Shown here one piece after another: positions 13,818 through 27,806 of a stretch of DNA of 64,000 bases (within the stretch, counting starts at the first letter, position 1; each line of letters starts with the position of its first letter). Source of the DNA: Aphidius gifuensis (lineage: Eukaryota; Arthropoda; Insecta; Hymenoptera; Braconidae); the NCBI RefSeq assembly GCF_014905175.1, contig NC_057790.1:19494469-19558468 (forward strand). The letters run 5' to 3'. The translations under genes were made by a program, and so were the position numbers. The notes under the pieces were generated by a model. That model searched no databases and was not told the DNA's origin. It saw nothing but the letters and a program-made list of their open reading frames with translations.

Positions 13818-16800
13818 CTGCAACAATAATTGAAATAAAAAATTAATAATTTATATATTATTTTAAAATTAATACATATATGAAATGTAAAAAAAAATAA
13901 AAGCTTCATTAAAAAATAATAATTATAGATTGTCTAGCTCAATAAAAACATAACAAAAAAAAAATAAAAGAAGAAAAAAATTAATCGACACATGGATCTA
14001 ATTACCATTAAATAATTTGACCCGTAAATTTATTATTTTTTATTATTTCAATGTCAATTTGAGCTTTAAGTTGAAGAAATAAAATATAAATTTTCAAACA
14101 TTTCAATACACATATAGAAATTGAACCAAGGATAAAATCGTCTCGGTTTATCTCTGACCTAATTACCCACTTTGATACCTTTAAAACTGTCTTATAAATT
14201 AATTTTCAAATAACTCAATATAAATTTTATTTAAAAAAAAAAAAAAGATCAATTAAAATTCTAATAAAATATTTATTTTTTTTTTTTAATTATTATATTA
14301 AAATTTTGAGTATAAATATTTATTTATTAGAAATGTATATTTATTCTAGTAAAAATGTGGGACAACAAATTTCTTTGACCTTTAGACCCAAGCAACAATA
14401 GTCACGCAATAATCTGAATAATATTGTATCATCAATTGGTTTTTATTTTCGGGTCATGTTCTACTTTTATTTCTTTTACATGCCCTACAAAATTTTATTA
14501 CACCTTGAGACATATTCATATACATATGCAAGTATTTTTGACCGTGACACATTGAACATACGCACCTCTCTAAATTATCAGTCATTCATTATCACGCTCT
14601 ATTTTTATTTAACAATGTATAATAATTAATATAAAAAAAATAATTTTATTTTTCAATAAAAAAAAAACATAAAAATTTAATTTATAAATATATAGTGAAG
14701 GTTTTATATTCAATAAAAATGATATTATTACGTGTGTTTCATTGAACGAAACAATCAAACAATAATTAATTATTATTAAAAAAAATATATATAGAAAGAG
14801 ATTGTTGAGTCCATCAGACACGCGGGGGCGTTAGCATTTCCGTTTTAACGAGGTCCAATAGTGTCCCTCGCATGTCTCTATATTTATATTATTTTTATAT
14901 ATTTTTTTTAATTTGTTGTTTGTCTCACTTGTACACCAACAAGTACAAGGTCTTAATATTGTCCGGGGTCATTTACAGCTTTGTATATTAACACAGAAAA
15001 ACACAAGAATTTCTGAGACTTCAAAAGATTTGTATATATAACAGACACATCTTCAACAAAATAATAAATCACTTTGATTTATATTTATCATGTACAATAT
15101 ATTGTGTCAAAATAATATTATTTTAAAAACCAACAAATAAATACAAGAACAAATTAATAAATTTTTAACTGTCTCAATAAAGTTATTTAATTTTTTTTTT
15201 TTTTTCAAATGACATTAACTATGTTGTAACATAAATATTTTCAACACCATTGAGTCTTATATTAAAAAAATTACAAATACTCTTTGATATACATACGTTA
15301 ATATATATATATTAATTTCTATAATTTTTTGTTTAATTTTATTTCTTGTTTATGACTCATCGTAAATAATATTTTATCAGGTTAAAAATGAAAGCATGAG
15401 TGTGTCACGAGATGAAGGTTTTAGTGAAAGCAGCATCAATTGCAACATGTTTTTTTTTTGAGTCATTTGACAGACGCAAAAACTCATAAGACAAAACGAA
15501 GAAAGCTTGTTTAAAGGTGGCAGCAGCCTCTTACATACAAGTAAATAATAAAAAAAAAATTATTTTTACATGTATGTCCCCCATAAGATTAATAACGTGG
15601 GTCGCAAAAATAAAAAAAAAAACAAAAAATTGAATTAAAAAAAAAATGCATAGAGTAAAGATCCAGAGAGAGAAAGAGAAGATAAAAAAAATAAAAGAGA
15701 AAAGATATATAATCTTTGTTATGTCTATATAGTCTTAAATGGCCCAGAAACCTCTTTTTTTTTTTTTTTTTTTTTTAAATGTGTATAAGTGTCTCGAGGT
15801 GAAAGTAAACCAGTGAGAAAAAGTGAAAGCCAATTTCCGGGGTAACAGTCCCATTGCTTTTATATAAATTAGAAAAATTGAATTTTTTTTTTCTAAATAA
15901 TTATTAGTTAATTTCAATTGATAATAAAAAATTAATAATTATTATTTATTTATTTATTTTTATGTGTTAAATTTTTGTAAAAAAATATTATAAAATTTGA
16001 TTAAATAATTAATTAATTTATAAAAAAAAAAATTTCCATCATAGCACGACTATACGTTATCAAAATAAAACCATCCGAAAAAAAAAAAAAAAATTATTTA
16101 CATTTAAATAAATAAATTCCATATGAATTTTGAAATGTGTTGAAATGAAAGGAAGAACATGAGAAAGTAGCACAGACCGAATGGCCTGGTGACCTCTTAA
16201 CACACATATTCACAACGAAAGTGAAAAGATTCCATTTCTTTAGGATGCCCTCCCATTCACCATGATTCACGGTTTTTTATGATCGACAACCGAATAATTT
16301 ACAACACTTATGTGACTCGTGTTATGCTATTATCTTCAAAAATGTTATTTTCATTGTTACATATATTATTTTTTTTTTTCTTCACAAATTTGTTAGTGCT
16401 CAGTGTACAAATCTTTCTACATTATATTTTGACTATTTTCAAAAATGTACCTCCTGATGACCATGAATATAACAACATGATATAACCTTGTAAATTCTTT
16501 CTATTTTTTTTTTTTTTTTTCTTTTACATTTCTTGTTCTTCAACAATAACGAAAAAAAAAAAATTGTAATGGTCATTTATCGTAACTGATTTTCTATTGT
16601 TAAAAGAAAATTTGTTTCAATTGTCAAGACAATTTTTGGACATTATGAGAAAATAAAATAAATCAGATAATAGCATGAACAAAAATATCAATTTGTATAC
16701 ATTTTAAATAACAATAATAAACAAAGAATTAAATAAAATTAAATAAAAGAGTTGTGCAAATTTAGAATTTAAGACAAAATAGAATTCTATTAACACAAAA

Positions 16801-19800
16801 TTAGATTTATGGAGCGTTTAAAATTCAAGGTATATAGTTTTTATTTTTTCTTTTATTTTCAAGTTGAAATTTTACCCTGAATTACATTTATTTTACGTAA
16901 ATTTCACTGTTTCCTAAAAATTTAAATACAAATTTGTAACGATATATATTTTACCTGTTGATATTGATTATTCAACATTTATCTAAATAGAACAATACAC
17001 ATGAACCCCTTTCAGGGGTAAATTTGTGTGTGTGTGTTTTTTTTTTTTTTAGAAAGTTGTCTGTATGCCTGGTCTATGAAGGCGCGAGAGAGTGGCACCA
17101 CATGAGTGTGAAATTGGTAGTCGGTAGTAGTGATGTTTGAATTTTCTCAACCTCCTACATGGTCGGCTTTCTTTCGTTGAAGAAAAATATATATAAGTTC
17201 TACTGTTTAACATCATTGACTTGTGGGTGTGGTGAAAACTCCTCCACTTTCCTTTTGTCGGTCAAATGATAAACCTCAAGACCTCATGGCCCAACAATAG
17301 TTTGGCATTTCTGCGGAATTCTTTTTCTGTTTTTTTTTTATACTACTAGTTTTTTTTTATACCTCTACTTGATGAATTCATATATATAGTTTTTTTTTTT
17401 TTTTTGATCACCCGTTGGCTTGGGTTCTACTTTGACTTTTTCGTTACCGCAAAGAAATTTAAATTGTTCAACTGATTTCGTAGAACTTTTCATATTATTG
17501 GAGCCATTTGATCTTTGGCGAATAGCTTTATATTTTTTTTTTTTTTTATCAAAGTGAAACTTTTATTTATCACAAACTAACAACAGATTTATTTATTTAT
17601 ATGAAAACTTTTTTTTTAAAGTAGTTCGAGCCTGACAAATTTTCTTGGGATAATTTTTATAAAATTCAAAATCTTTTTTCACTTTGTAAATACTTAATTT
17701 TGAAATTAAAAAAATAATAATAATTTCCAAAATTAACAGTACCTAAAGTTCAATGTTTTATATTTTCTAAATTCTAAAAAATTTTCTCACAATATATAAA
17801 TTAATTTAAAAAACTTTTCATCAAGTCATGGAACATATATTTTTTTTTTTCCATCGTACAATTAATTTTGAAAATAGCTTAGTCATATTTTATGATAAAA
17901 AAAAAAAAAAAAAAAACTTTTATACTTGTTCTAAAAAACAGACAAAATATTTTTCGGAAAAATTGATTTTTTGTTAAAAAAAAAAAACATTAGCTACCAA
18001 AAAAAAAAAAAAAAAAAATGTGGCCCAAAGAGAAGGATATTTTTTTAATTCCCTTGGGTCAATAATGACAATATGGGTTTGTGGGTTTATATACATCTGT
18101 TGTGCAGAAGTTTAAAATCTTTAAAAGTAAAATATAAAATAATCATCATCAATATATATATATAGTAATATAATTTATTGATTCATTGAGAAAATAACCG
18201 ACAAAAATAGAGAGAAAAAAAAATGTATGGTCACTTGTTGATTACAATAATTACTGTATATTACAAGACTAGAATACTAAAAAATATTTTTCTATCACAT
18301 GAAGAAAAACGATTTGTTAAATGACAGTTTAAAAAAATGTTTACTCTTTTATCCTGACAAATGATTTTAATAATGATGAAGGTAACTGTATTGTTAGAAG
18401 TGTCATTTAACCTTGAAGATCGATTATTTTTATTTTTTATAATTTTTTTTTTACTCATAACTTCTATCAATCTACACCCTTGACTTCATTTACATTTGTA
18501 ACAAGAATGTAGGCGTTTCCTCTCATTGTCAACGCATATATTTATCTGACTCACTCATCCATTTTTTTTTTCTTTGATCATTTAAACATGTATGTGCAAT
18601 AATTAATCATTAAAACTTGTGCACTTTGTGCCGACATATATATCAATAGTAATATATATACACAGCTTCAATAAATATATTACACAAAAGTAGTTCATGT
18701 GTATTAATTAATCAGTTGAATAATGAAATTTATTTATTTGTTTTAATGTCAAAAAGATGAATTAACTAATTAATTTATAATAGAAATGATGAGTCTCTAA
18801 ATTTATTAAGAAACATAAAAATTATTTTATTTATAAGATAAAACTGAATTTTAAATTTATTTTTTATTTTTTTAAATTAAAATAAAAGATCCAATTTTCA
18901 ATTTAATTACATTGTAAAAATATCAGATGTAAAGTATAATTGTGTCAAATAAATTAATATTTATATTTCAAATATGTTAATTAATTTGATAATTTAGAAG
19001 AAATAAAAACCAACCACATGTTTATAATATAAAAAAGGTTTATTAATGATGATCAAATGCAACCTTCAAAATATAAAATCCCATCAAAAGTAAACACACA
19101 CACTGGGTGCTCCAGGAAATAATTCTCATCTTGACAGATTATTTACTCAATGAATAACGTTCAACCTTTTATTTAACCTTCATATATATATAATTTTGTT
19201 TATATTTCAATTTTTTTAATTTTGTTGATTTATATAATTTAAAAAAATATATACTATTTTTAATTTTTTTTTATATTGTTAAATTATTTAATATTTGTTT
19301 ATTTATTTATTATTAATTTATTTGACCTTAATACAACCTCTCTTATTTTTGATATTAATATTTTCATGAATATGTAACTTTTGTGAAACTAAAAATTATG
19401 GCAAACGTCAACAGAAAAATTATGCAATACTTTTGGCAGTGAAATACCTTGAGGATTATACATTGAACTTCCTTATTGCACATTTTCAATGAAAGTCACA
19501 ATATTTTTTTGTATTACACTCAATATATATTTTAATTTTAATTTATACTAATAATTTCATGTCTGGAAACTTGATAATAAATAGAGAAAAATTATTTTAC
19601 ATTCTAATTAATTGGCAAAATTAATAAGTGGCTGATGAGATCATTTGTAAAAAAGATTAATTATTTTTATAAATTTATTAAACATCATATACTAAAACCT
19701 GTATTTAAAAAAAAAAAAATCATATTTGAAGTTACTCATAAAAAATGAATTTTAAATGAATAAACAAAATTAAAAATTACATAATTTCCGGTATAGAATT

Positions 19801-22800
19801 TGGGACTTGGAATCCTTGAGTTATTTCGAATAAAAAAAAAAAATTATGCAATAAAATTGATCCTTAACCTGAAAAGACTATGTGCATCTTTACGAAAAAA
19901 ATTTAAAAATATGAAGGTATGAAAAAAAACTAAAATATCATCATAGCAAAAATGAGAAAACATTGAAATAAAAATGTTTAGCAATATTTCAAGGCTACCG
20001 TATAATTTACGACCCCGTTATATACTAAAGCTTTGGGGCAAAAGCAATAAGGACATTAAGTAAATTTCGTAACGCTTTGATTTTTGGTTTTGTATGTCGA
20101 AAACCATCTTGGTCATTCAATGATTTACGACAAAATTCTTTTTAGTCACTCAAACTATCCACAGTAAAACAGTTGTCCTCGAAATAATAAAAAAAAAAAA
20201 AAAGACAAAACAATAAAAAGAAATCCAAAAGATCTTGTTGAAAATTTTGTCCTAAAAAAAAACTTGGGGTAAACATTTTTTTTTTTTTTTTCTATTCTCT
20301 AGTAGAAATTTGTAACTTGAAAATTTGACCTTCATGGTAGCATCATTTTTTTAAAATTATTTCCGGTATTGTTGTTTGAAAAAAAAAAAAAATTATCTGA
20401 AGAATTAGAATGTTTCTAAAAAAAAAACTAAGTTAAGAAAAGAATGAAACATTTTTTTTTTATATCTTTTCTATGTAAAAATAAACCTTGTTTGACAAAA
20501 AAAAAAAAATGTTTTATTAAGTCATTCGTTTGAAATGTGTTGAGTTAATTTGGCATGTGATTTTTCAAGATTGAATGAAAAATAAATTTATATATAAACT
20601 TGTCAGGAAATAAAATATATATCTTATCTTGAATCACGTAATTCTTGTAATAATATCTAACGACTTTGGAACGAGGTGCAATTTACGAATGACAAGGTCG
20701 TCAATGTCAAGGTAAGTGTGTTCACGTAAATCGACCATCTGACTTGTATGTTTGTCTAGTTGAATAGACATATATTATATTGTTTACTTGGAAATATATA
20801 TACAAAGATCCAAGTCAATTTATAAATTTAATTTATAATTTTTTTTCAAGTTAATTACTCGTTAATATTTGATACAGTGTATATCAATGATATGAAAATT
20901 ACTTTGAGGTATACAGAATTTATTTTTAAAAAATGAAAAATAATATTTTGTTATTATATAATAATGATAAATTCATTCTACTATTTTTTCTTGAAATAAT
21001 TTAAACAAATTTATGTTTTTTTTCTTTAATTTAAATTATTATTGTATATAGAAAATGTTATTTACAATTTTCATATATTCATTATTTATATTATAAATTT
21101 GTGATGAAATAATACTGAAATTTTGTAGCATCATCTGTTCACAATTTTCATGACGTCAGTTTGCAAGATGAAGTTCAAGGTTGGTGTGCTTGAATGCAAC
21201 ATCCCACGCATTCGCGGAAAATAGAAAAAATAAAAAAAAAAATCAAAGCAAATACTTGCTCTTTCTCACTAAATTCTAGTATAAGTTTGAGCTTGGAAAA
21301 TCTTACCATTGACGACATCATTGTAATAAAAAAAAAAAATAAATAAAAAACATTTTAATATACAATAATAAAATAAGAAGATTAAATTTATAAAAGAAAT
21401 ATACGATAAAATTTTAATCTCGTTGTTGTTGTTTTTTTTTTTTTTTTCATTAATTTGTGCAATATTTTTTTAATAATTTAAAAATACGATATGAAAAATT
21501 TTCAATGTCAAAAAAAAGTCAAAAATTTCTGATGAAATGGTGCAAAATATTTTCATCATTACTGTAATTAATTAATTAATTAATTTTTTATTATTATCAA
21601 TTATCAATAATAACGAATGACGAGACAAAAAAAAAAGATATTTTTAATTTTATAAAATATACAATAATTTGTTTAAATGAATAAAAAACAAACGTGATAT
21701 ATATTTTTTTTTTCAAATGTCATTTCCGGATGTTTGAAAATATATACTTGTCCAAAATAAAAATGATTAATAATGTCAGTAAAAAGGTCAAATAGCTATT
21801 TTGATTAATCAATGTGATTTGTTCACTCCATTATGGATACATCATCAATTCTTTGAAATATATTATTTATTATTTCATTGATTGTTTCAATGAATAAAAA
21901 AAAATTATGACAGATGGTCTACCAAAGCTTTAAACTATAAAAAAAAAAAAAAAAGCTGTATTTATATTCATGACGTTTATAATCTCAATAGACACCCATT
22001 ATTGTTTTTATTTTTTTATTTTTAATTTTATTATTTATACTACTTTATTACTTTATTATTATAGACATTACAAAGAATTACAAATAATCATATAGTGAAT
22101 GATTCATTTGGCTGACATTCAACAGCAAAAAAAAATAAAAAATATAATTCCGTTGATTCATATGTTTATATAGTAATTCATTTTGATGTTATCAATATAT
22201 ATTTCAAAGAATTTAACAACATTAAAATCATTCTAAAAATTAAAAAAAAATATTTAATTAAATGCATGTTTTTAATTTGTTAAAATGTATAGTCAAAACT
22301 GCATCATGTTTTAATTAAATAAAATTTCATTGCTCAAGGTTTTGTTTATTATAAAAAACTATCAATTAAAAAAAAAAACAAAAAAAAAACTTTTTTGTTC
22401 AAATGAATTTTCGCAATGATATAAATATTTTTTTATACGCAGTATTTCTTTTTAATTGATACGTCAAATTAATGTGAATTTCTAATGAAAATAATTTTAA
22501 TACACATGAGGTTATATGTATTAATATTAAATAAATTTATTTATATAAAAGTTTATATTTCATTTTGAAACAACCTCTTCAACTGTATACTATAAAATAT
22601 TGGAGCTTTTTACAATGGCCTTGAACTTGTTCGGTTTCTCTCCTCTACAGCACTGTTGCAAGTGCATTGAATCAGCAAACAATGATAAAGCCATACAAAA
22701 ATTTAAAAAACTAAGCGAGAAAAATAATATTGTAAACCAGCTTTTTTACAACCCTTTCTTTTATTAAATTTCTCCTCAAATTTCTCCGTCACTCTTATCA

Positions 22801-24149
22801 TTGTATCATATTTTTTCCTCTATTTATTCATCACATCAATAAATAAAGTTTTTAAATTTACACGTAAATTGAATTTATAAAAATCTATGAAAAGAAAATA
22901 AATAAAATGTCAACCTATACACACACAACAAATTCTATATCTAGTTGGCTCTTTAACGTCCAACTTTGTCGTCACTGACCTAGGCAAAAATTATTTTTAT
23001 TTTTAACAATAACACACATTGATTTATTGATGGTTTTTTTTTTTTTTCTTTTAATATTAATCATCATTTAAATTATGACAATAATTGACAAAAAAATAAA
23101 AAAATAAATAGAACATTAGATTAGAAAAATATCTTGAGAACAAAAAAATAGAAATAAAAAAAAAAAACAATCCGGAAGAAAGAAAAAAAAATTTACTTGA
23201 ATATTCTCAAGGTGAAAATGAACGTCATAGATTTTCTCTCTATAGTTATAACTTGGTTGACTATTTTTTAAAAAATATTATCTTTTTAAATACGCACACA
23301 ATGTTGCAAGGTCATTCTCATTCATTTACTCAAGTACAAACTGAAGTGCACTCTTATTTTCAAGTATGTCTTTTCGACAGTTATATACTCACTTTGTATA
23401 AAATCAAAATAAATATTATGCTTTTGTCGTTAAAATTTAAAACAATAAAAAATTATAAATAAATAAATAAAATTTTAGCCTTGTGCTAATTATTAAATAG
23501 TTTAATGACAAGTAACATCATCAAAAATAAAAAAAATAAAAATAATATAAAACGACAATTGTTATGTATATTATCGGAAAATTTTCCGAGTTTTCCACAT
23601 GGCTTGTAGAGAATTTCTCTCAAATACTTTTATACGCGGAGAGTATAAACAGTTGGAGGTATAAAAATTTTCCGGTTATCTACCCTTGGGAATTAATCAT
23701 CACCCTCCATTTTCAATTCCCAAATGGCTTCAACAACCCTTATGATCTTCCGGGATATCCCTCTATTTATAAATGAATAATTTTCCTATTTTTTTTTCTC
23801 ACTATTATATCACCAAAAATTCCCTCGGGGTATACTTTGTTCTTCAATTTATGTGACCCTTGTACCAGAATAAATAAATTCCCATATCAACTTGACCATT
23901 TAAAATATATATTTTTTTTTGAATTTATATTTACTATAAAAACAATATAATAATACTTTTTTATTTATAATTATATTAATTTAATTAAAAACAAACAATA
24001 ATAAAAATAATATTCAATTTAATTAATATTTCTTTGATCATATATAAAATATAATTTTAATTAATACATATGTATTGTGATTGAAATGAAAAAAAAAGAA
24101 ATTAATTTAAATGAAAATAATAAAATTGTTTTTGATAAATTAAAAGTAC
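13818..24149. other. Gene-poor AT-rich stretch, possible long intron
   Basis: No convincing gene. Small islands of higher complexity occur at 14808-14873 (a 19-codon minus-strand reading from ATG at 14873, without a usable donor), 16160-16270 and 17050-17300. A 70-codon ATG-initiated plus-strand ORF at 23564-23776 has unusually GC-rich codons for this region but no recognised similarity. Five of the eight ATTTCCGG motifs of the left desert are at or right of this point (15833, 19784, 20359, 21722) or just left (9050). If the flanking candidate exons are real, most of this is one intron of about 10.3 kb. Confidence 0.5.
23574..23589. repeat. 16-bp perfect palindrome with ETS-like cores
   Basis: TCGGAAAATTTTCCGA, perfectly self-complementary, carrying a GGAA core on each strand. 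It overlaps the beginning of the 23564-23776 ORF. Confidence 0.7.
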
Positions 24150-24219
24150 CTGCGCAATAGTTTAAAGTAGGGGGGGAATGTACGGGAAGTTGCCCGTGAC
24201 CGGGAAAGACCTTGGCCAT
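24150..24219 (-). CDS. Candidate first coding exon, unidentified gene
   Basis: On the minus strand, ATG at 24219 (context GCCATGGCC, a strong initiation context) opens 23 codons (starts MAKVFPGHGQLP, then VHSPPTLNYCA) and ends with one extra base before a donor GTACTT. The 100 bp around it are strikingly GC-rich with several CG dinucleotides, as expected of a first exon and promoter. The frame remains open upstream of the ATG to about 24282 but without another ATG. The leftover base joins in frame with the candidate exon at 13747-13817. The product is not recognised; a Pro/His-rich N-terminus is common in transcription factors but proves nothing. Confidence 0.4.
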
Positions 24220-27200
24220 GGCTCGGTCCAACTTTGAGACGCAAGCGCCAACAACGCGCGCATATTTTATTATTCGATGCAATTATAAATTAATAAAAAT
24301 CACACAAATAAAATTTTCAGTAATTTGTATAAATTTTTTATATTTTATAAATAAATTTAATACGAAAATAATAATAATTAATTAATTAAGAATTGAGAGT
24401 TGAGAAAATGGATTTAAAAAAATTCAAAAAAGCTCTTTACTTATGATGAAGGGTATACAAAAATTAATTAAATAAATAAATAGATAAATATGATAATTAA
24501 TTAGTTAACTAATTAAATTTGTTTATAAATCAATAAATAAAATAAAGGAAAGAGACGATATTAGTGTGCACTCGTATTATTATTCAATATTGCTGTATAA
24601 AAATTTGCACTTGGCCTGGTCGAAGGTCGACTGTAATGCACTTGAGGGTAAATTTGAAACCACTAATTTTCAATATTATTCTGATTTAATTATAAACTGA
24701 CAAATTTCATCTAACATGATTAATTTTAATTATTAGTAACAAGTATATTTTCTAATAAAAATTTAAACTGTAAAATTGTTTATTTTAAATTTTTAAAATA
24801 TATTTAAACATGCGTATTTTATTTCTTAATTACACATTGAACAAAAAAAATGGATAATATTTTTTGTTTTTAATTTAAAATTAAATAAAAAAAAGTTTTT
24901 TTTTTTTTTTTTTTTGGTTTATCAAAAGATAAGCTATATTTATTTATTCATTTGTCTGTGGATTAAAAAATGTGATAAAATAAATAAATAAATAATATCT
25001 GGTCACATATCGGAAGTACATGTAGACAGATATTGTTGTTCAGATTTTATATCTACAATGAAAAATCAAGGTTATTAATGACGTTGTTCAATAACTGCTA
25101 AACTGTTATTGAACAAAAAGAAAAAAACATAAGAATAATTATAAATAAATTAAAAATCTATATTAGTAATAAAAAAAAAAGGGGGAATAATTTATTAAAG
25201 GTTCTTTGGGGGTCACTGATAATAAATTATTTACAAAAAAATAATATCGTTTATAATTATTGTAAATACCTCGAAACCAAAACATCAACAATATTTTATT
25301 TTTATTTTTTTTTTTGTTTTATTATTTTCTATCGTTTTTCATAGCTCTTTTTTTTTTTTTTGCTATAAAAATTCAACTAAACAAGTCATTTAATTAATTT
25401 TTATTTATTTAATAATGTTAATATATTTTTTTTCAATTAATTTTCAACCTTGACTTTATAATATTATTTTTTTATTTCGTTCTCATTGTCAATGATGAGT
25501 AGTTTTGAGTGACACAACGTGCGTAAGTACTCAAGTAAATATAAAAAAATACGATGTAATGTGTTAGGAAGATAACATGATAATGCACTATAAATTTTAA
25601 TTTAAAAAAAATATTAATATACCACAAAATAATAAAATAAAAAATAAACATCAAGTTTTATTATACTAAAATACTAAAATAATTATATCAAATAAGAAAA
25701 ACTATTTAAAGCAGCGTAATAAAAATTCTTTAAATAAAAAAAAAGTATGTATAAATTTATTAATAATAAAAAAAAATTTATATTATTTTTTTATTAAATT
25801 AATCTTGATGAATCATTGTGATATACTCAATGTCACGATCAAGTTCATCATCATGTGTCATTGTATGTTAATTCAAGTGGAAAAATTAACAATAATATTC
25901 ATAAACAAAATAATAATATTAAAATAATATCAAATAAATATAAATGAATAAAATAAATAAATAATTTACTTTATTTAATTGATAAAATATCAATAAATTT
26001 AGAAAATTAATTTAAATGTTTTGTTTTCATAAAAGTAGGTAAATGTATTTAATTTTTAATTATTAAATTATTTTATCACGGTATTAAAAAAAATAATAAT
26101 ATGAAAAATGTTGAGTTTTTCCGTCATCAGTGTGATGATAAAATGGATTGAGGGTGACCTTGGCCTTGACATCGACCGCAACGTCCTGATGCTACGCAGT
26201 TGCAGATATTGTCTGACGATGAGGAGACCGAAGGGGTGTAAAATTATCAGGCATTGCCGACAATAATCAAGAAAAGATAGGTAGATACCCAAGGGAAAAT
26301 TTAAAAAAATATATTTATAAAAATACAAAGTACATCAACAACCAAATGAAAAATATCCAAGTGATAATTAATCGATTAATTTAAAAACCTAAATGATAAT
26401 AAACAACATAATCTGTCTGCAAAAAAAAAACAATGATTTTCTCATGATGAAAAATGATCAATTCATTTAATGTTAAATAAATAATAATAAAAAATATTTA
26501 TAAAAAAAATATCTTATTATTATTTCTGACGTACTGTAAATATTCTTTGAGTTATTTTAAACAATATCGATTGTAGTTGAATAAAATTAGATATCTTGTA
26601 AATTATTAATTCAACGAAAAAAAAAAAAAAAATCAACCAACCAACCAACCAACAATCATGCAACATGGAGAAATAATTATTTATGAATGACGAAAAAAAA
26701 TTGTGCGATCTACTAGTAAAATTAATTTGTTTAAATAAATATATAAAACTTGTTGAAATAATTGAAATTTAAATAATTGATAATATAAAATTTATGATTA
26801 GTAGTATAAAAATAAATAACAATTGATCATTTGTATGAACTATTGTCAGTGGTTATTGATAAAGCCTTGTTGATGATGAGTTCAAGGTATTATTGACTGA
26901 GGCCACTGTCAAGTTTCAATAACTAGTGTATGTATGCATGTGATATAGAATATATACATAAATACCGAGACATTTATACAAGTAATAAACGAATAAGAGG
27001 GATTTGTTGAAAATAATATCAAGGTTAAATTTAATCAAGGCCACATGCCAATAGGTGTATCGGCCCCTACGTAATATAAAACATATAAAACCAATTGACA
27101 TCAGAAAATATGATTAACTTAATAAATTTAATAATTTATTATTATTATTGTTTTAAATTTAATTTATATGAATAAATACTTTTAAAGATGAGCAAACTCT

Positions 27201-27806
27201 TTGTTGCTTTTTTTTATTTATTCATTTCATTGAACAAAGTTTAAATGAAACAAAGTAAATTTTTCTTGGATAAACATATAATGTTGTTTGTTGTATCTTC
27301 TTTGAAATTTCGAACCTTGAAATATGTACTTGGACAAAATGAGTCAAAGTGCAAGGTAATAATCATGTCATAAACTGAATAATCATATTATTATTGAGTT
27401 TTTAAATTTATTAAGTTAAAAAAATTTTTTTTTAAATGTAATATACCTATATATTTTTTTGATAATATGTAGGTTTAAAAAATTGGCAGTTAAACCCGGA
27501 TGCTAAATTAACATTGCCAAATCATAAAAAAATACACGAGCTTAATTTGTTTCAATTAAATATATATAATAATCAAGTTCAAGGTAAAAAAATAGAAAGT
27601 AAATAAATATTAATATTAGAACAAAACAAGATAAATTTGGTAATTTTAATTTTCAAAATTTTATTTACTGGTTAAACAATAAAAAAACTTAATTAATATT
27701 ATTTTACATTTATAAATTTATAAAACGTAGTTTTATGAAAATGAAATTTGATGGAATTAAAAAAAAAAAAATAATTAAGTTTGTTAATTAATTATTTTTT
27801 AAAATT
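24220..27806. other. AT-rich intergenic DNA left of FTSJ3
   Basis: No gene recognised. A GC-rich island at about 26140-26270 has open, Cys-containing readings on both strands (minus: DNICNCVASGRCGRC; plus: RSCRYCLTMRRPKGC) but no good donor, so it is not called as an exon. A (CCAA)n run lies at about 26634-26654. Reverse-strand AATAAA signals for the FTSJ3 mRNA end occur around 27660-27670. Confidence 0.5.

Noticed and set aside
14814..14873. 19-codon minus-strand ORF in a GC-rich patch
   Set aside because: Has an ATG and a coding-like peptide but ends at a stop without any usable donor, so not supported as an exon.
23564..23776. 70-codon ATG ORF with GC-rich codons
   Set aside because: Composition is intriguing but no recognised family, and it begins within a palindrome; kept as a note only.
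26140..26270. Cys-rich readings on both strands of a GC island
   Set aside because: Neither strand has a convincing donor/acceptor pair and both frames are short.
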